Origin: Irineochytrium annulatum
Taxonomy: Eukaryota > Chytridiomycota > Chytridiomycetes > Chytridiales > Chytridiaceae
DNA length: 58,414 nucleotides
Reading direction: 5' to 3'
NCBI GenBank assembly: GCA_027600665.1
Contig: JADGJL010000044.1
Span: forward strand, 1-58,414
Shown here: positions 48,063 to 58,414 of the stretch, piece after piece
Layout of the letters: each line of letters begins with the position of its first letter
Numbering within the stretch: position 1 is the stretch's first letter
Made by a program: the position numbers and the translations under genes
Notes under the pieces: model-generated
Told to the model about the DNA's origin: nothing
Database searches by the model: none
The model's input: only the letters and a program-made list of their open reading frames with translations

Positions 48063-48529
48063 AACGACGTTGCTGTTCCTCTGACTTCGCTGTCCTTCGA
48101 ATCCTGCCCCTTTGCTAACGGCCCAGGCCTCTGAAGTGCTGGTCGTAAGTGCCTCGTCGTCGGTCTGGCGAACGCTCTGGCGTCTAGTCTAGGTATCGAT
48201 GGAGGACGTCGTCGTCGGGCACTGCTGGTGGAGATGAGACGGGGTGTTGGCTGGTGAGAACACGGGGGTGCGCACCGCAACAAAATGAAATGAAGGAAAC
48301 AAGGAGCGTCACAAAGCGTCATTTAGAGATTAATGATACGTCGGAAAAATTGGAGAAACTCACGGGCCGTAAACACGAGGGAAGTCAACAAAGCGAATGC
48401 TTCGACCAAACGTCTGCATGTTTTTCAACCAAGAGATCTCGTTTTAATTACTAGTTTCAGAAGATAAGTGACGGTTGTAGATGTTGTAGATAATTTGGAG
48501 GAAGCATTTATTTATTTCAATTGCATTTC
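48063..48529. other. Upstream region of the homeobox gene
   Basis: About 470 bp between the homeobox ATG and the end of MOT1 on the same strand. It must hold the homeobox promoter and the MOT1 3' end. No gene or recognisable element is seen. Confidence 0.4.
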
Positions 48530-51500
48530 TCACTTCAAGTTCGCCAAAAAGTCGTTGATTTCAAGCGAATCATACTGCTTCTCGTCCCATAAACCTCCTA
48601 GATTTTCCAGCACCTCCTTCATCCCCACCTTTTTCTCACCTTCATCAACCGCCACGGGCTTCACCGACCTCCCTTGATCACCACCAACCGAGAAAAGGTC
48701 GAGGATCTGGTCTGTATCCATCGACTCGATTCCCGCGTTGTCTGCATTAATGATCGAAGATGCAATGTTCATTTTGAATTTTTGAAGACTGCGGAGAGAT
48801 GTGTCAGCTCATGAGTGCGCAATTGATACAAAAGAAGATAGACATACCCCATGATCTTCTCCTCCAGCGTTCCCCGCATGATAAGTCGGTAAACATTCAC
48901 GACTCGCTTCTGCCCTATCCGATGCGCCCTATCCATCGCCTGCAAGTCCTTCATCGGGTTCCAATCGTGCTCGACAAAGATAACGGTGTCGGCTCCGGTC
49001 AGATTTAACCCGAGACCGCCAACGGAGGTCGTTAAAAGAAAGACGTCAATGGACGGGTCGGCGTTGAAGCGTGTGACCATCTCGTGACGGAGCGACGTCT
49101 CCGTGCCGCCGTCCATTCGCATGTATGTTACCGAGGGCATGTGCGACTGGAACAGACCGTTCTCGATGTGGTCCAACATCTCGCGAAGCTGTACGAATAT
49201 GAGGGCTCGATGAGGCGCCGTAACGCCCATGTTTGTTGCATCCGGGTCGGCGCCAATGCCACAGTCCAAAAGAATTTGCCTGTAGAACACGAATTTTAAA
49301 ACTAGTACGCCCACAAGACCGCTACCTCAAAGCCGCAATCTTAGGCGCGTGCTTGATGTCGTCGATAGAATCTCCATCGGCCGCCATTTGCTTCGATATT
49401 TTCTCGTACTGTGGATGCTTCGGCGTCAACACTAAAGACGGGTGGTTGCAAAGCTTTCGCAAATATTGTAGGGCCTGGAACACGTGGGTGCCCGTGCCGG
49501 CTTTCCCTTTTCCCTTCGCATCCTTCTTCCCTTCGACCGCGGTCCCAAGGTCCGCCTTTGCCATCGCACTCCCCTGCGTCTTGCCAAAATCTTCATACAG
49601 CCTTTTCTGGAGGTCGCTTAGATCAACGTAATAATCCTGAATAATTTTTGGAGGCAGATCGTGCAAGACGTCCTCCTTCATGCGCCGCATCAAGAAGGGG
49701 AGAACCTGCTTGTGCAGAGCTTCCAGCGCGAGCGCGCCCTTTTCCTGTTCCGAGGACGAGCTCTTCGCGTCTCGCGAGGCCAGAATCGGTTTTCCGAATC
49801 GCACGTTGAATTGCTGTTCTGTGCCCAAAAAGCCAGGCATGAGGAAGTCGAACAACGACCAGAGTTCTAGAACATTGTTCTGGATTGGCGTTCCCGATAA
49901 AATCAACCTCTTCATGCATCGAACGGATTTAACGGCTTTCGTCAGCTTCGTCTTCGCGTTCTTTATCACATGGCCTTCGTCCAGTATGCAGTAATTCCAA
50001 TCAAGGTGTCCCAATTCGTCGATATCATTGCGGAGGATATCGTACGACGTAATTATAACATCATTTTTTGAGATATTGCTTCGATGTCTGACAACGTATG
50101 TTACTATCACATTTTAAGGTAATACTGGCTCTAACCTAGCGCGTTCGGCTGGCCCACCAACGTAGATCATAGGTCGAAGCACTTCGCCGGCGTACTCAAG
50201 AATTTCAGACTGCCAATGCCCTGTGAGCGTCGGAGGGCACACTACCAGAGACGGAGTGTGGGCTGAATCCGGCGAGCCCGTCTTCGCGAACTTTTCGGCA
50301 CGAAGGTAGTGGTCGGATGCAAGGATGCAAATGCTTTGCAACGTTTTCCCGAGACCCATATCTAGAAAAACCTTTACTGGGACTTCAACAAACGATGAGA
50401 AACGTACCGTCGCAAAGAATACCATGAAGACCATATCGATTCAAAAACGCCAGCCAGCTGACACCGTCCTTCTGGTACGGCCTCAAGTCCGCCTTTATAC
50501 CCTTCGGCACCTCGAAGCTGTCAACCGTCTTGCCAACCAGCTGCGCCATAAACTTCCGCTCCTCCGCCTTCATCTTTACCATCTCCGGATCCATGCCTAC
50601 GGGATCGGGGACGCCGCTCTCGAGCGGCACCAGCTTCACCAGGTGGGCGAACACGCTCGTGGACACAAACCGGACGCCCTCGTCGGGATCCGACATCCGA
50701 CCAAGCATGGGCACAATCATGAACACGATATACGGAAGGAGCGCCGCCTCCTCCATCCCCGCGACCACCATCGACACGCACTCCGCCGCTCCTTGCCTGT
50801 TGACGCGCGACGAAGAATCCCCCAGCAGTGGAATCACGTTCTCGACGAGCGCCTGCATCGTCTGCACCGTGCAGACGGCCGCTATGCTGGCTATCGCGTG
50901 GCTCGCAGCGTGGCGGACGATTGCGAGCGGGGTCCGGAGTATGCGGCAGATAGGTCGCAGGAGGCCGCAGAGTTGAGGATGTAGCGAGGTGTCGATCGAG
51001 GGTCCAACGGTCTTAAATGTCAACAGCGCATCGACGACCGTCTGCGCAAAAGCGGGTTCGTTTTTGCATCGCTCGGCGGCCGGGTCCAACTTCCCGGATG
51101 ACGACAGCTCCTCCACCGAGAATTCTGTTACTCCTACCGTGATCATATCCCATAACTTCGGCACCTTCATGAACACGTTTGCTCCGAACCTTCGACATAT
51201 GTCCCCAATAGCGTAGTCTGCGCCACGCTGAACAATAACATGCGCCCGCTGCGCCTTCATCATTTCTGAGACCATTCCTGTCGCGTCGAGGGCCGAGAAC
51301 TCCGTATCTCCGCCCACACCCGCTGACCCCGCGGGGACCGTTGTGGACTTCTTTCTCCCCGGCTTTCCTTTCTTATCTTCAGTAGCAGCAGCGCTTGCTG
51401 CCTTAGCGACTTCTTTCTCCCTTTCTGCAAGAGCTCGATCCTTTTCAGCCAACTTAAGACTCAATATGACCTCGGCGTCCGGCACCGACGCAACATCACC

Positions 51501-54500
51501 CCAATCCGCGTCGGCGCACAACCATACTCCCAAATTCTTGAGCACCTTATCGTTCGCCCCGACTTTCCCTGTCCGCAACGTGATCTCAATTAACCTTCCT
51601 ATTCCCGAAACCGCTCTCTTTTGAAGTAAGAACGAGGCCTCAAACTTGACGCTATCCATCAAAGCCCGCACGACCGGGTTTAACTTCGGCGGCAGCATCC
51701 CCATCTGGACAACCGCCTTCGCGGCGGACGCCACGGTGCACACGTTCCACCGACTCTGCTCGGTCTTAAACGTCTCCATGGCAATCTCCACCCGTCTCTG
51801 CCGATCGTTTAGGAACGTGATTCGGTCCGGCGGGTTAGGGTTCGCCGCAGTTGGCTTGGCCGACAGGCCCGGGAGAACACGGGTCATCAATTGACTTGCG
51901 ACTTCCTTTAAAAACCGATCCGCGACCTGAAGCGTAAACACGGGTCCGAAAGAATTTGGTGGCGGCGTGGAACCGTCAGGCAACGGCGGGGCGGGCGGGT
52001 CGTCGTACAGTGGCGGTAGAGCAGGGCAGCCGACGGCCCCGAAGTCTTTGAAATACTTTATCAGGATGTCGCACGCCTCTTTAACCCTTCGCAACGCCGC
52101 CAGGATTTCATTGTACAGCAGCATTGCTCCAGATTCCGTGCTTAGCGATGTAACCAACATTTCGCAAAGTGTCGCCGCTAACGGATATGCTGCGGCCAAA
52201 GGAGCATCGGTTCCCCTCATCTCCTCGTGCCATACCGCCCACTCCTCGATAGCCGTATTCACAAAGACACGGTGATTTGCCCATCCGCTCTTGATGTACC
52301 CAGTAGCTAGGGAGTTGATCGATGCTTGCGCTGCCACAGCATGGTCACCTTCCAGCGTCATAATGGAGCCCATAAGCTTCCCAAGCGCGGTGCATCCAGC
52401 CAGTCGACCTCGAAGTACATCATCCTCCGAAACAACGTTCAAATCCTGCTCCACCATCGCCTTATCGTGGATGGAGACATTTGAGCCGCCATCGCCTCTC
52501 CCGTGATTGTAAAATTGCGTTACGTCAATTGGAGATATTCCGATCGGTGTCATTACAACGGAGAAGAATTTCGGCAAGTACTCGACCGCAAGGTTTGCCA
52601 ACAGTGCGCCTCGGTCTGTCCTGCCTGCGAGATACCGACATAGCTTGGTCCATACACCTGCCGATAGGTTAACCACGTCTTCTCTTTGCTCCACGATGAA
52701 GTTCTGAAACAGCAATCTGATGAGCTCGATCGACACCCACGGCGCGGTTAAATATTCGTTTGTATCATTCAGAGCCACATCCAGTAGAGTAGCAACCGTG
52801 CGCAAGACTGCTAGCCGTACCGACGTGATGGCGTGCCGAAAGAACGGGAACAGCCGTGGGACTTGCGCCTTCAGTGACGACGAGGGCTCGCGCCTCATGA
52901 TGTCAACTATCTCCCGCTTCATCACCAACTTCGACAGAAGGTCCATGACAGACGCCGTCGCAGCGGTTAGATCGTCCAGCTCCTCCAAGCAGTTCCACAG
53001 CGACGTTACGACGTTACGGAAAATCACGTTGGGTTCGAACAGGGTCAGCAGCTTATCAGATATTGGCAGCAAAGTTGAGGAGGACACCGATCGAACGTCA
53101 TCATCTGCGTCTTTTAACCTAAAGCATGCGTCAACTTAACGGTACGCAAAAGGAGACGAAGAAACCCACCCTTCGAGGATGGCGTGAAAAGTGGGCGTGC
53201 CCGGGATGTCCGAGTGCCCCGAACCGGTACCAACCAACACGTCGCCAACCAGATCCTGCCTAACCGCCATCCAATACTTCAACCCAATCAGCCCAGCATG
53301 GCGCACCTCCCATCGATTTTCCCTCCCGCCGTTCTTCTTCGCCAAAGCCTTCCCATTGTTCGCCGGCGCGCCAGCACTCCCTTCAATCAACTTAATCAAA
53401 CCCTTCTCAATGACCCTCACGCATATATTTTTATTGCAGCTCTTCATCAGCACGCTCAGCGTCTGCGCGCACGTCTCCCTCACAGGCACGACGACGTGAT
53501 CCCCGACGAAGTCCGCGAACCGGTCCAGCGCCAGGACGCACAAGATACGGATGGCCGCGTCCTCAAGCCATCGGTCGTGCCGCCGCTGGTTAGCGTCCCG
53601 CGTAAGGCCGACGATCCTGCCACACCCGGACCCGTGGACCTTCATAATAGCTGAGAGGCCGACGGCGGCGCCGTGGCGCATCTCCCAGGCCGGGTCAAAG
53701 AGGTCCAGGCAGAGCTGCTCGCAAAGCCCCTCGAAGGGCCACTCGTCACCCGAACTGAAGACACCGAGCGTGACGCCAATCTCCTCCTTCACTTTATGTT
53801 CGACCACCACGGCGCCGGACGGCGCGACCACCTCAGGTATGGCGTCGTCCTCTTCTTTAATCTTCTTCGCAGCTGTTGGCGTTATGCCATCCGAGACCGA
53901 CTTTCGTTTTTTCACCGCCGACGTCGAGGACGTTGATAAATCAAGCGCTTTCACAGCACTGCCATTACATGATCAGCGAACAAAGCATTCATTCCATCTA
54001 CCTTCCCTTGGACTTCTGATTCTTCTGATCCATCTTCATTCGACGCTTCTTTGCCTGCTTCTCCCGCGCGCTCAAACCAGCAAACGCGGGATCGTCATCG
54101 TCGATCCTAATACAGGCCATCAGCTGGAATATATTAAAACACAAATCATTTTATAACCAACCCTCTTTTGCCCTTCTCCAACATTTGTTGCGATAAAGGA
54201 GCCTGCGCAGGCGCCGAGGACTTTGTCGACGTTTCAACCTTAATATCCGCCTCGCTCAAAAAGTCAACTGCAAAACCAGGATCAATATATATCGCGGTTA
54301 AGAGGTGTAACAAGCAAACGCTTCACCTTTGACAAAACTTGACCCTTCCCCAAGCTCGAGGTTCTCCTTCAACCTCTTCTTTTGCAACGCAATCCGCTCC
54401 TTCGGGTCCGTCACTTTCCCGTAATCTAGCTCGTACTCTGCCCCTGATGAGCCCAGCATGGCCCTCCCGTCCTTTATCAGCGGCACGATGTCGAACTTGT

Positions 54501-54943
54501 CAAATGAGAAGTCCACCGCGTCGTCGAAGCCCGAGTCGGTAATGGCGTTCGCGTCCTGCGGCGGCGGAGGTGGAGGGTCCCATAGTGGCACGTTCCTGGC
54601 AATGGCCTCAATCGCGACACCGGCGGCCATACGCGTGTCCCATGACTTGCTCCGAAGATGCACGAGAACCTTCACGGGGCAATAAAGGAAGGATGGTCAG
54701 CTTTCAGCGTAAACAGTAATGCCCCCCTAACTCCAAACGAACCCGTGCCAACAGATTATACAGCTCATCTGGATGCTGCCGCTGCACGTCCCCTATCTGC
54801 TGCGCGGCCGTGTTCCGCACCGACGCATTTGATCCGGTGTCAAGGAGCAGCACCAGACGATCGAGTCTGTGTGGGAGCAAGATCGTGTCAGCGAATGGGA
54901 ATCTCCGCGTTTACGCCCGCGTTGCGCCCTACCTGGTCGCCAT
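48530..54943 (-). CDS. MOT1: TBP-associated Swi2/Snf2 ATPase Mot1/BTAF1
   Basis: Uses ATP to strip TATA-binding protein from DNA. Eleven exons: 54943-54933, 54866-54743, 54669-54327, 54267-54158, 54123-54002, 53958-53170, 53118-50408, 50361-50136, 50087-49326, 49279-48848, 48788-48530; 1,962 residues, near the yeast 1,867. The N-terminus MATRLDRLVLLLDTGSN is made by an 11-nt first coding exon. HEAT repeats follow (LRSKSWDTRMAAGVAIEAI), with DPAWEMRHGAAVGL. The helicase core has LRPYQKDGVSWLAFL, DMGLGKTLQSI (Walker A), ILDEGHVIKNAKT (DEGH in place of DEAH), LSGTPIQNNVLELWSLFDFLMPG, and DRAHRIGQKRVVNVYRLI (motif VI). The intron 54157-54124 is only 34 nt. It ends in the conserved GLQKFKMNIA segment and an NFL-type tail. 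Confidence 0.95.
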
Positions 54944-55304
54944 GGCCGCGGCTGTGCCTTGAACCCTCGCGATTGCACAACACGGACGGCCGGACGGGTA
55001 TGCAGGCTGGCGAGCGCGGGAGTCGGGGAACCATTTTTTGCGGGGTGCCTTTATATCTCATCCATCCTGGTTGCCTCGTCACGGCCTCCATCTGCGCCGC
55101 CCCGCCACAGACGCCGGAGCGAAGGACGCGACGCGAGGATCACCAGATGATGTTAAATACTCGTTTTTTTTTTGTGCTGGCCAACAACGTGCTCCAGCTT
55201 TGCGGCCCGACTCGAGGCCAGAATGGACCGAGCCAACTGGCGCTTAGCCGTCCGAGAAGGCCGTGGACAGCCCTTCGTTGAGGTGCACTCGTCAGTTGGG
55301 AAGG
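54944..55304. other. Region between divergent MOT1 and PH-domain genes
   Basis: 361 bp separate the MOT1 ATG from the chosen PH-gene ATG. A frame from ATG 55222 (MDRANWRLAVREGRGQPF) is open to about 55377 and could be a first exon of the PH gene spliced downstream, or leader sequence. A T10 run lies near 55165. Confidence 0.4.
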
Positions 55305-58300
55305 ATGACGCGAATTCAAGCCACGTCGTGCAAAGGCGAGACTGTTTCAACGTTGGTGCGCCGCCGAGGATCTGTTGAAGTCAGCGCCGCACACCTCTTC
55401 ACGATGGGTCCCGGGGCAGGCCGCGGTCGCTTTCAGCCTCCCCCGCAGTCAAATGTGCTCGAGAGAGAAATGCAGTCCCAGGCCGGGAACGGGATCGGTC
55501 CGGGCGGACCGAACAGGGACTCGGGCGATTATAAGGAACAGGGCAGGAGGATGGCCGAGGAGGTCTTCAGCAACTCCGCTTTTACGTCGCCGGAGCCGCA
55601 GGTTGAGTTGTTCGGCGTTGGAATTCATTTGTCTTGTACTAGCGTTGCTAAGTTGTTGATCCAGAATCCGAGCGGCCCAGCGCCGCCCGTTCGTGGTGGA
55701 GTGAAGACGGGGATGCTTATCCCTACGACGATGGACTACCAGTCTTCAAACTTGGGTACGAATGGGGACGGCGACGGCGGCGACATGGGCAGGAACCCTG
55801 CAGTAATGGGCGGCGTGGGGATGGGCAACGTCCAGCCAGCAATACAGGAGTTTTCGGAACACTACGTTCCTCAAATGAACCAGCAAGGTTGCCCATTCTC
55901 TGAATTCGTGTGCTGCCGCGCGGCTGATGTTTTTTTAGGGCCCGCAGGCGGACCGGCAATGCGATTGTTTGATGAATACGGGAATCAGCAAGATCACCCG
56001 CGGCGGATGATGTCGGCCGATGATTACCCACTGCAGCAGCAGCAGCAGCGGAGGGGCGATGGCGGTCCTCCGGCACCGCGTCGGTTTGCGTCCGCGGATG
56101 ATGCGAATCAAAGAGGTACTTGGGGTCTAGTGCGTGCCAAACTGTTCTAATTCGACATCAAAAGACGATGATCGCTTCAAAGGATACCCTCCTCCTGGTC
56201 AATTGATCCCGGAACACGAAAGGCAATATCGTCCGTCATTAGACGAGCACAACTCCGGCAACCGCACAAACATGCTCATGCCGCCTGTCTCGGACGGTAC
56301 CCCATTACCCTCAGTCGACGATCTCACGGCCGTCATTTTCTCGGGTGAACTCTTGAAGCAGAACCGTCGCGGTAAATTCCAGAAGCGGTTGTTCCGTTTC
56401 GACGGCCTCCTCCTCATCTGCCTGTCACCGAAACGCCATAAGCTGCCCGACCACATTAACCTGTTGACGTTTGACCCGGCGAGGCATACACAAGGGTCGC
56501 GGAGTAATGAGTTCATTTCGGCTTTGGGGAGGTTCTACCCGACGAATCCTCCGATGCCGGCGCTGACGAACCCGTTGATTGCGAGCTGGAATGAAAACGG
56601 AGGGCGGGATGGGAACCCAGACATCTACACGAAATACTATCACATGCCGAAGGTTGGCAACCCTTGCTGTTTTGTCGTCGACTTTCCATCTTAATTGTAT
56701 AATTCTAGTGGATCATCCCTACAGCCGCCATGCTTTCCGTAAAAGCTTCACAAGGCGCTAACCCACGGGACCCGGAATCCAAACTCTCGCGCACGTTCAC
56801 GATCGAGACGCACGGCCGCGACTACGTTCTCCGCGCCCCCTCCGCTTCCGAGTTTAAGCGCTGGACCTTCCTCCTCTCCCGCATGTCCGCCATTGGCGGC
56901 GACGGCGCCGTCACGCCCCCCAGGAATATCAACCAAGCCGCCTACCCCCAGCAACCCGAGAACGATGACGAGGACAACGATGACGCTAATAACTCGGACG
57001 ACGAGGAGGGCGGCATGGTAGTCGTCAACAACGGATTCCCGGAAGCGCCCTATCAGCCCGTTAACCCCGTCATGAACCCGAGCCACCCATCTATCGCGCG
57101 CATGGGCGCCTGGCAGCGCAGCGTGACGGACCTTCTGGCGAGGGATGAAGGCGCGAGCGACAACGTGCTATCGATCGGGAACTCGGACGGCACGGGGACC
57201 ATCAGCGAGCGGGGGCTTAGCAAACGCATGAGCCGCGTCGCGTCGATGACATCTAACGGTTCATGGAATCACCCAAGTTCGACGCCACCCGTGCCCATGC
57301 TCGCGCATGGAAGGGGTTCGCCTGGAATGAACGGCGATAGGTCGGGGTCACCGCAACAGATGATGCAGAGTGGTGGGAGGGTAAACCAGCCATCGCCTCT
57401 GTCAAATCAGTCCCGGGCGTACGGCGCAGAGAGGTCTACGACCCCTCCTGGCGCTCGTGGTGAGAGCCCGCAAGGGTTCCGGCCTGGGTATGGCGCGCAG
57501 GGCGGGCTACCCGGCAGCGGGAACGGACAGCAGCAGAGGGCGTACCCGATGCCTGTGCCGCTCCGGCCTGAACAGCTTCAGCCGCCGGATGGAAGGGTCA
57601 TGAAAGGCCCGACTATCTTCGGCGCCGCCATCGCGGCAGGCATTCACCCGACGACACCGCTGATGCCTGGCACACAAAATGGGCAGCCGGGTGGAGAGAG
57701 GGGTGGGGGTGGCGGTGCGCCACCGAGGCAGATGGGCCAGACCGATAGAGGACTGAGTGTTCCGGGAGGGATGGGGAGGTCGCCGCTCGCAAGCCAGACG
57801 GTAAGCCCGTCAACTGCCAGCCAGAGCCCAAGCCTTGATGCGCCTACGGCCGGGCCGGTGAACGGGATGCGGCAGATGGTAGATCCCCTTTCTTAATCTA
57901 CTTTCGGGGTCATCAAAACACCTAATCGCTTTGAATCAAATTTAGAACCGGAGCATGAACCGCCTCTCGGTGCTTTCTTCAAACGGCAACGTCGTCCCCG
58001 GCGGTATGGCGACGCGCCAGCCCTTCCAACAGCCCACCCGGACCGAGTCCTTAAAAAACAACCAGCAGCACGGCGCGGGCAGCCCGAACGCCTCCAGTCC
58101 CTTCGGCGGCATGGACCAAGAACGCCTCCGGCTGTCGTTGAACCCCGCCGCCATGGCGGACCTCCAGCGCTCGCTTGACAGCCTCCTCCGCGTCCTCCGC
58201 CGCCTCCAGGGTGACGACGGCGACGAGAACTCGCCCGACCCCGAGACCAGGCGGCCGCCGGGGACCAGCCCCGTTGGGTCTGGTGGGCGGCGGGTCCGGC

Positions 58301-58414
58301 CCTCGGGGGCGTTCGTGAGGGATTTCTGCTGCGTGTCCGTGCCGCATTTCCATGGGAGAGTTGTTGAACATCTCGTCGACGGTGGTGGCAGGGACGTCGG
58401 GGAGGGGTTGGGCA
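55305..58414 (+). CDS. PH-domain protein, 3' end outside window
   Basis: Probable membrane- or cortex-associated signalling protein. Frame opens at ATG 55305 or, more conservatively, 55404 (MGPGAGRGRFQPPPQ). Exons to about 56115, then 56165-56652, 56709-57878, and 57946 to beyond the edge. A PH domain spans the intron at 56653: FSGELLKQNRRGKFQKRLFR (strand 1-2), LLLICLSPKR, then WIIPTAAMLSVKA, FTIETHGRDYVLRAPSASEF and KRWTFLLSRM, the closing helix with its Trp. About 55 extra residues sit in one loop. The flanks are Gly/Pro/Gln-rich with a CAG-coded QQQQQ. Two stop-free introns of 63 nt (55602-55664) and 51 nt (55888-55938) are likely inside the first long frame. No catalytic domain is visible, so the function is open. 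Confidence 0.75.

Noticed and set aside
53551..54156. 201-codon plus-strand frame across the 5' part of MOT1
   Set aside because: It overlaps well-supported MOT1 exons on the other strand and has no domain.

Overview
The window is gene-dense nuclear DNA of a fungus, most likely a flagellated early-diverging one such as a chytrid. Nearly every gene is split by short GT..AG introns, mostly 39-60 nt, often with a CTAAC/TTAAC-like branch site. A Zn-cluster/MHR regulator, Spc98, Rad4 and Mot1 fit a fungus. Genes for cilium parts (a CFAP100-like axonemal coiled-coil protein and a CC2D2A-like transition-zone protein) say the organism builds a flagellum, which rules out most Dikarya. I cannot name the species. 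Gene models below were built by eye: exon joins were chosen so that frame, GT/AG signals and protein-family similarity agree.

Layout. 1-9 kb: RPA1 (3' part), a LIM-domain-binding protein, nitronate monooxygenase and CutC (head to head), and an unrecognised cysteine-rich protein. 9-16 kb: the gamma-tubulin complex protein Spc98/GCP3, a type II membrane protein with a long acidic tail, porphobilinogen synthase (HEM2), and a small membrane protein that looks like a MerT-MerP fusion. 16-27 kb: a KIAA0930/DUF2045 protein, ribosomal protein eL32, a WW-domain protein, an SH3-domain protein, the Golgi tether COG3, and the repair protein Rad4/XPC, which shares a ~70-bp promoter with COG3. 27-32 kb: the RNA polymerase II CTD phosphatase Fcp1 and CFAP100. 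32-34 kb: a broken leucine-rich-repeat gene, the only clearly decayed locus. 34-48 kb: PAM16/TIM16, the very long CC2D2A gene, riboflavin kinase, a Zn-cluster-like transcription factor and a homeobox protein. 48-58 kb: the TBP-removing ATPase Mot1 and a PH-domain protein running off the right edge.

The genes are mostly housekeeping and do not form a pathway cluster. No tRNA, rRNA, CRISPR array or intact transposon was seen. The most unusual items are the MerT-MerP-like protein, several introns whose length is a multiple of three and which lack stops (so naive translation reads through them), coding exons of 3 and 11 nt, a 34-nt intron, a regulator with half a zinc cluster, and the LRR relic.
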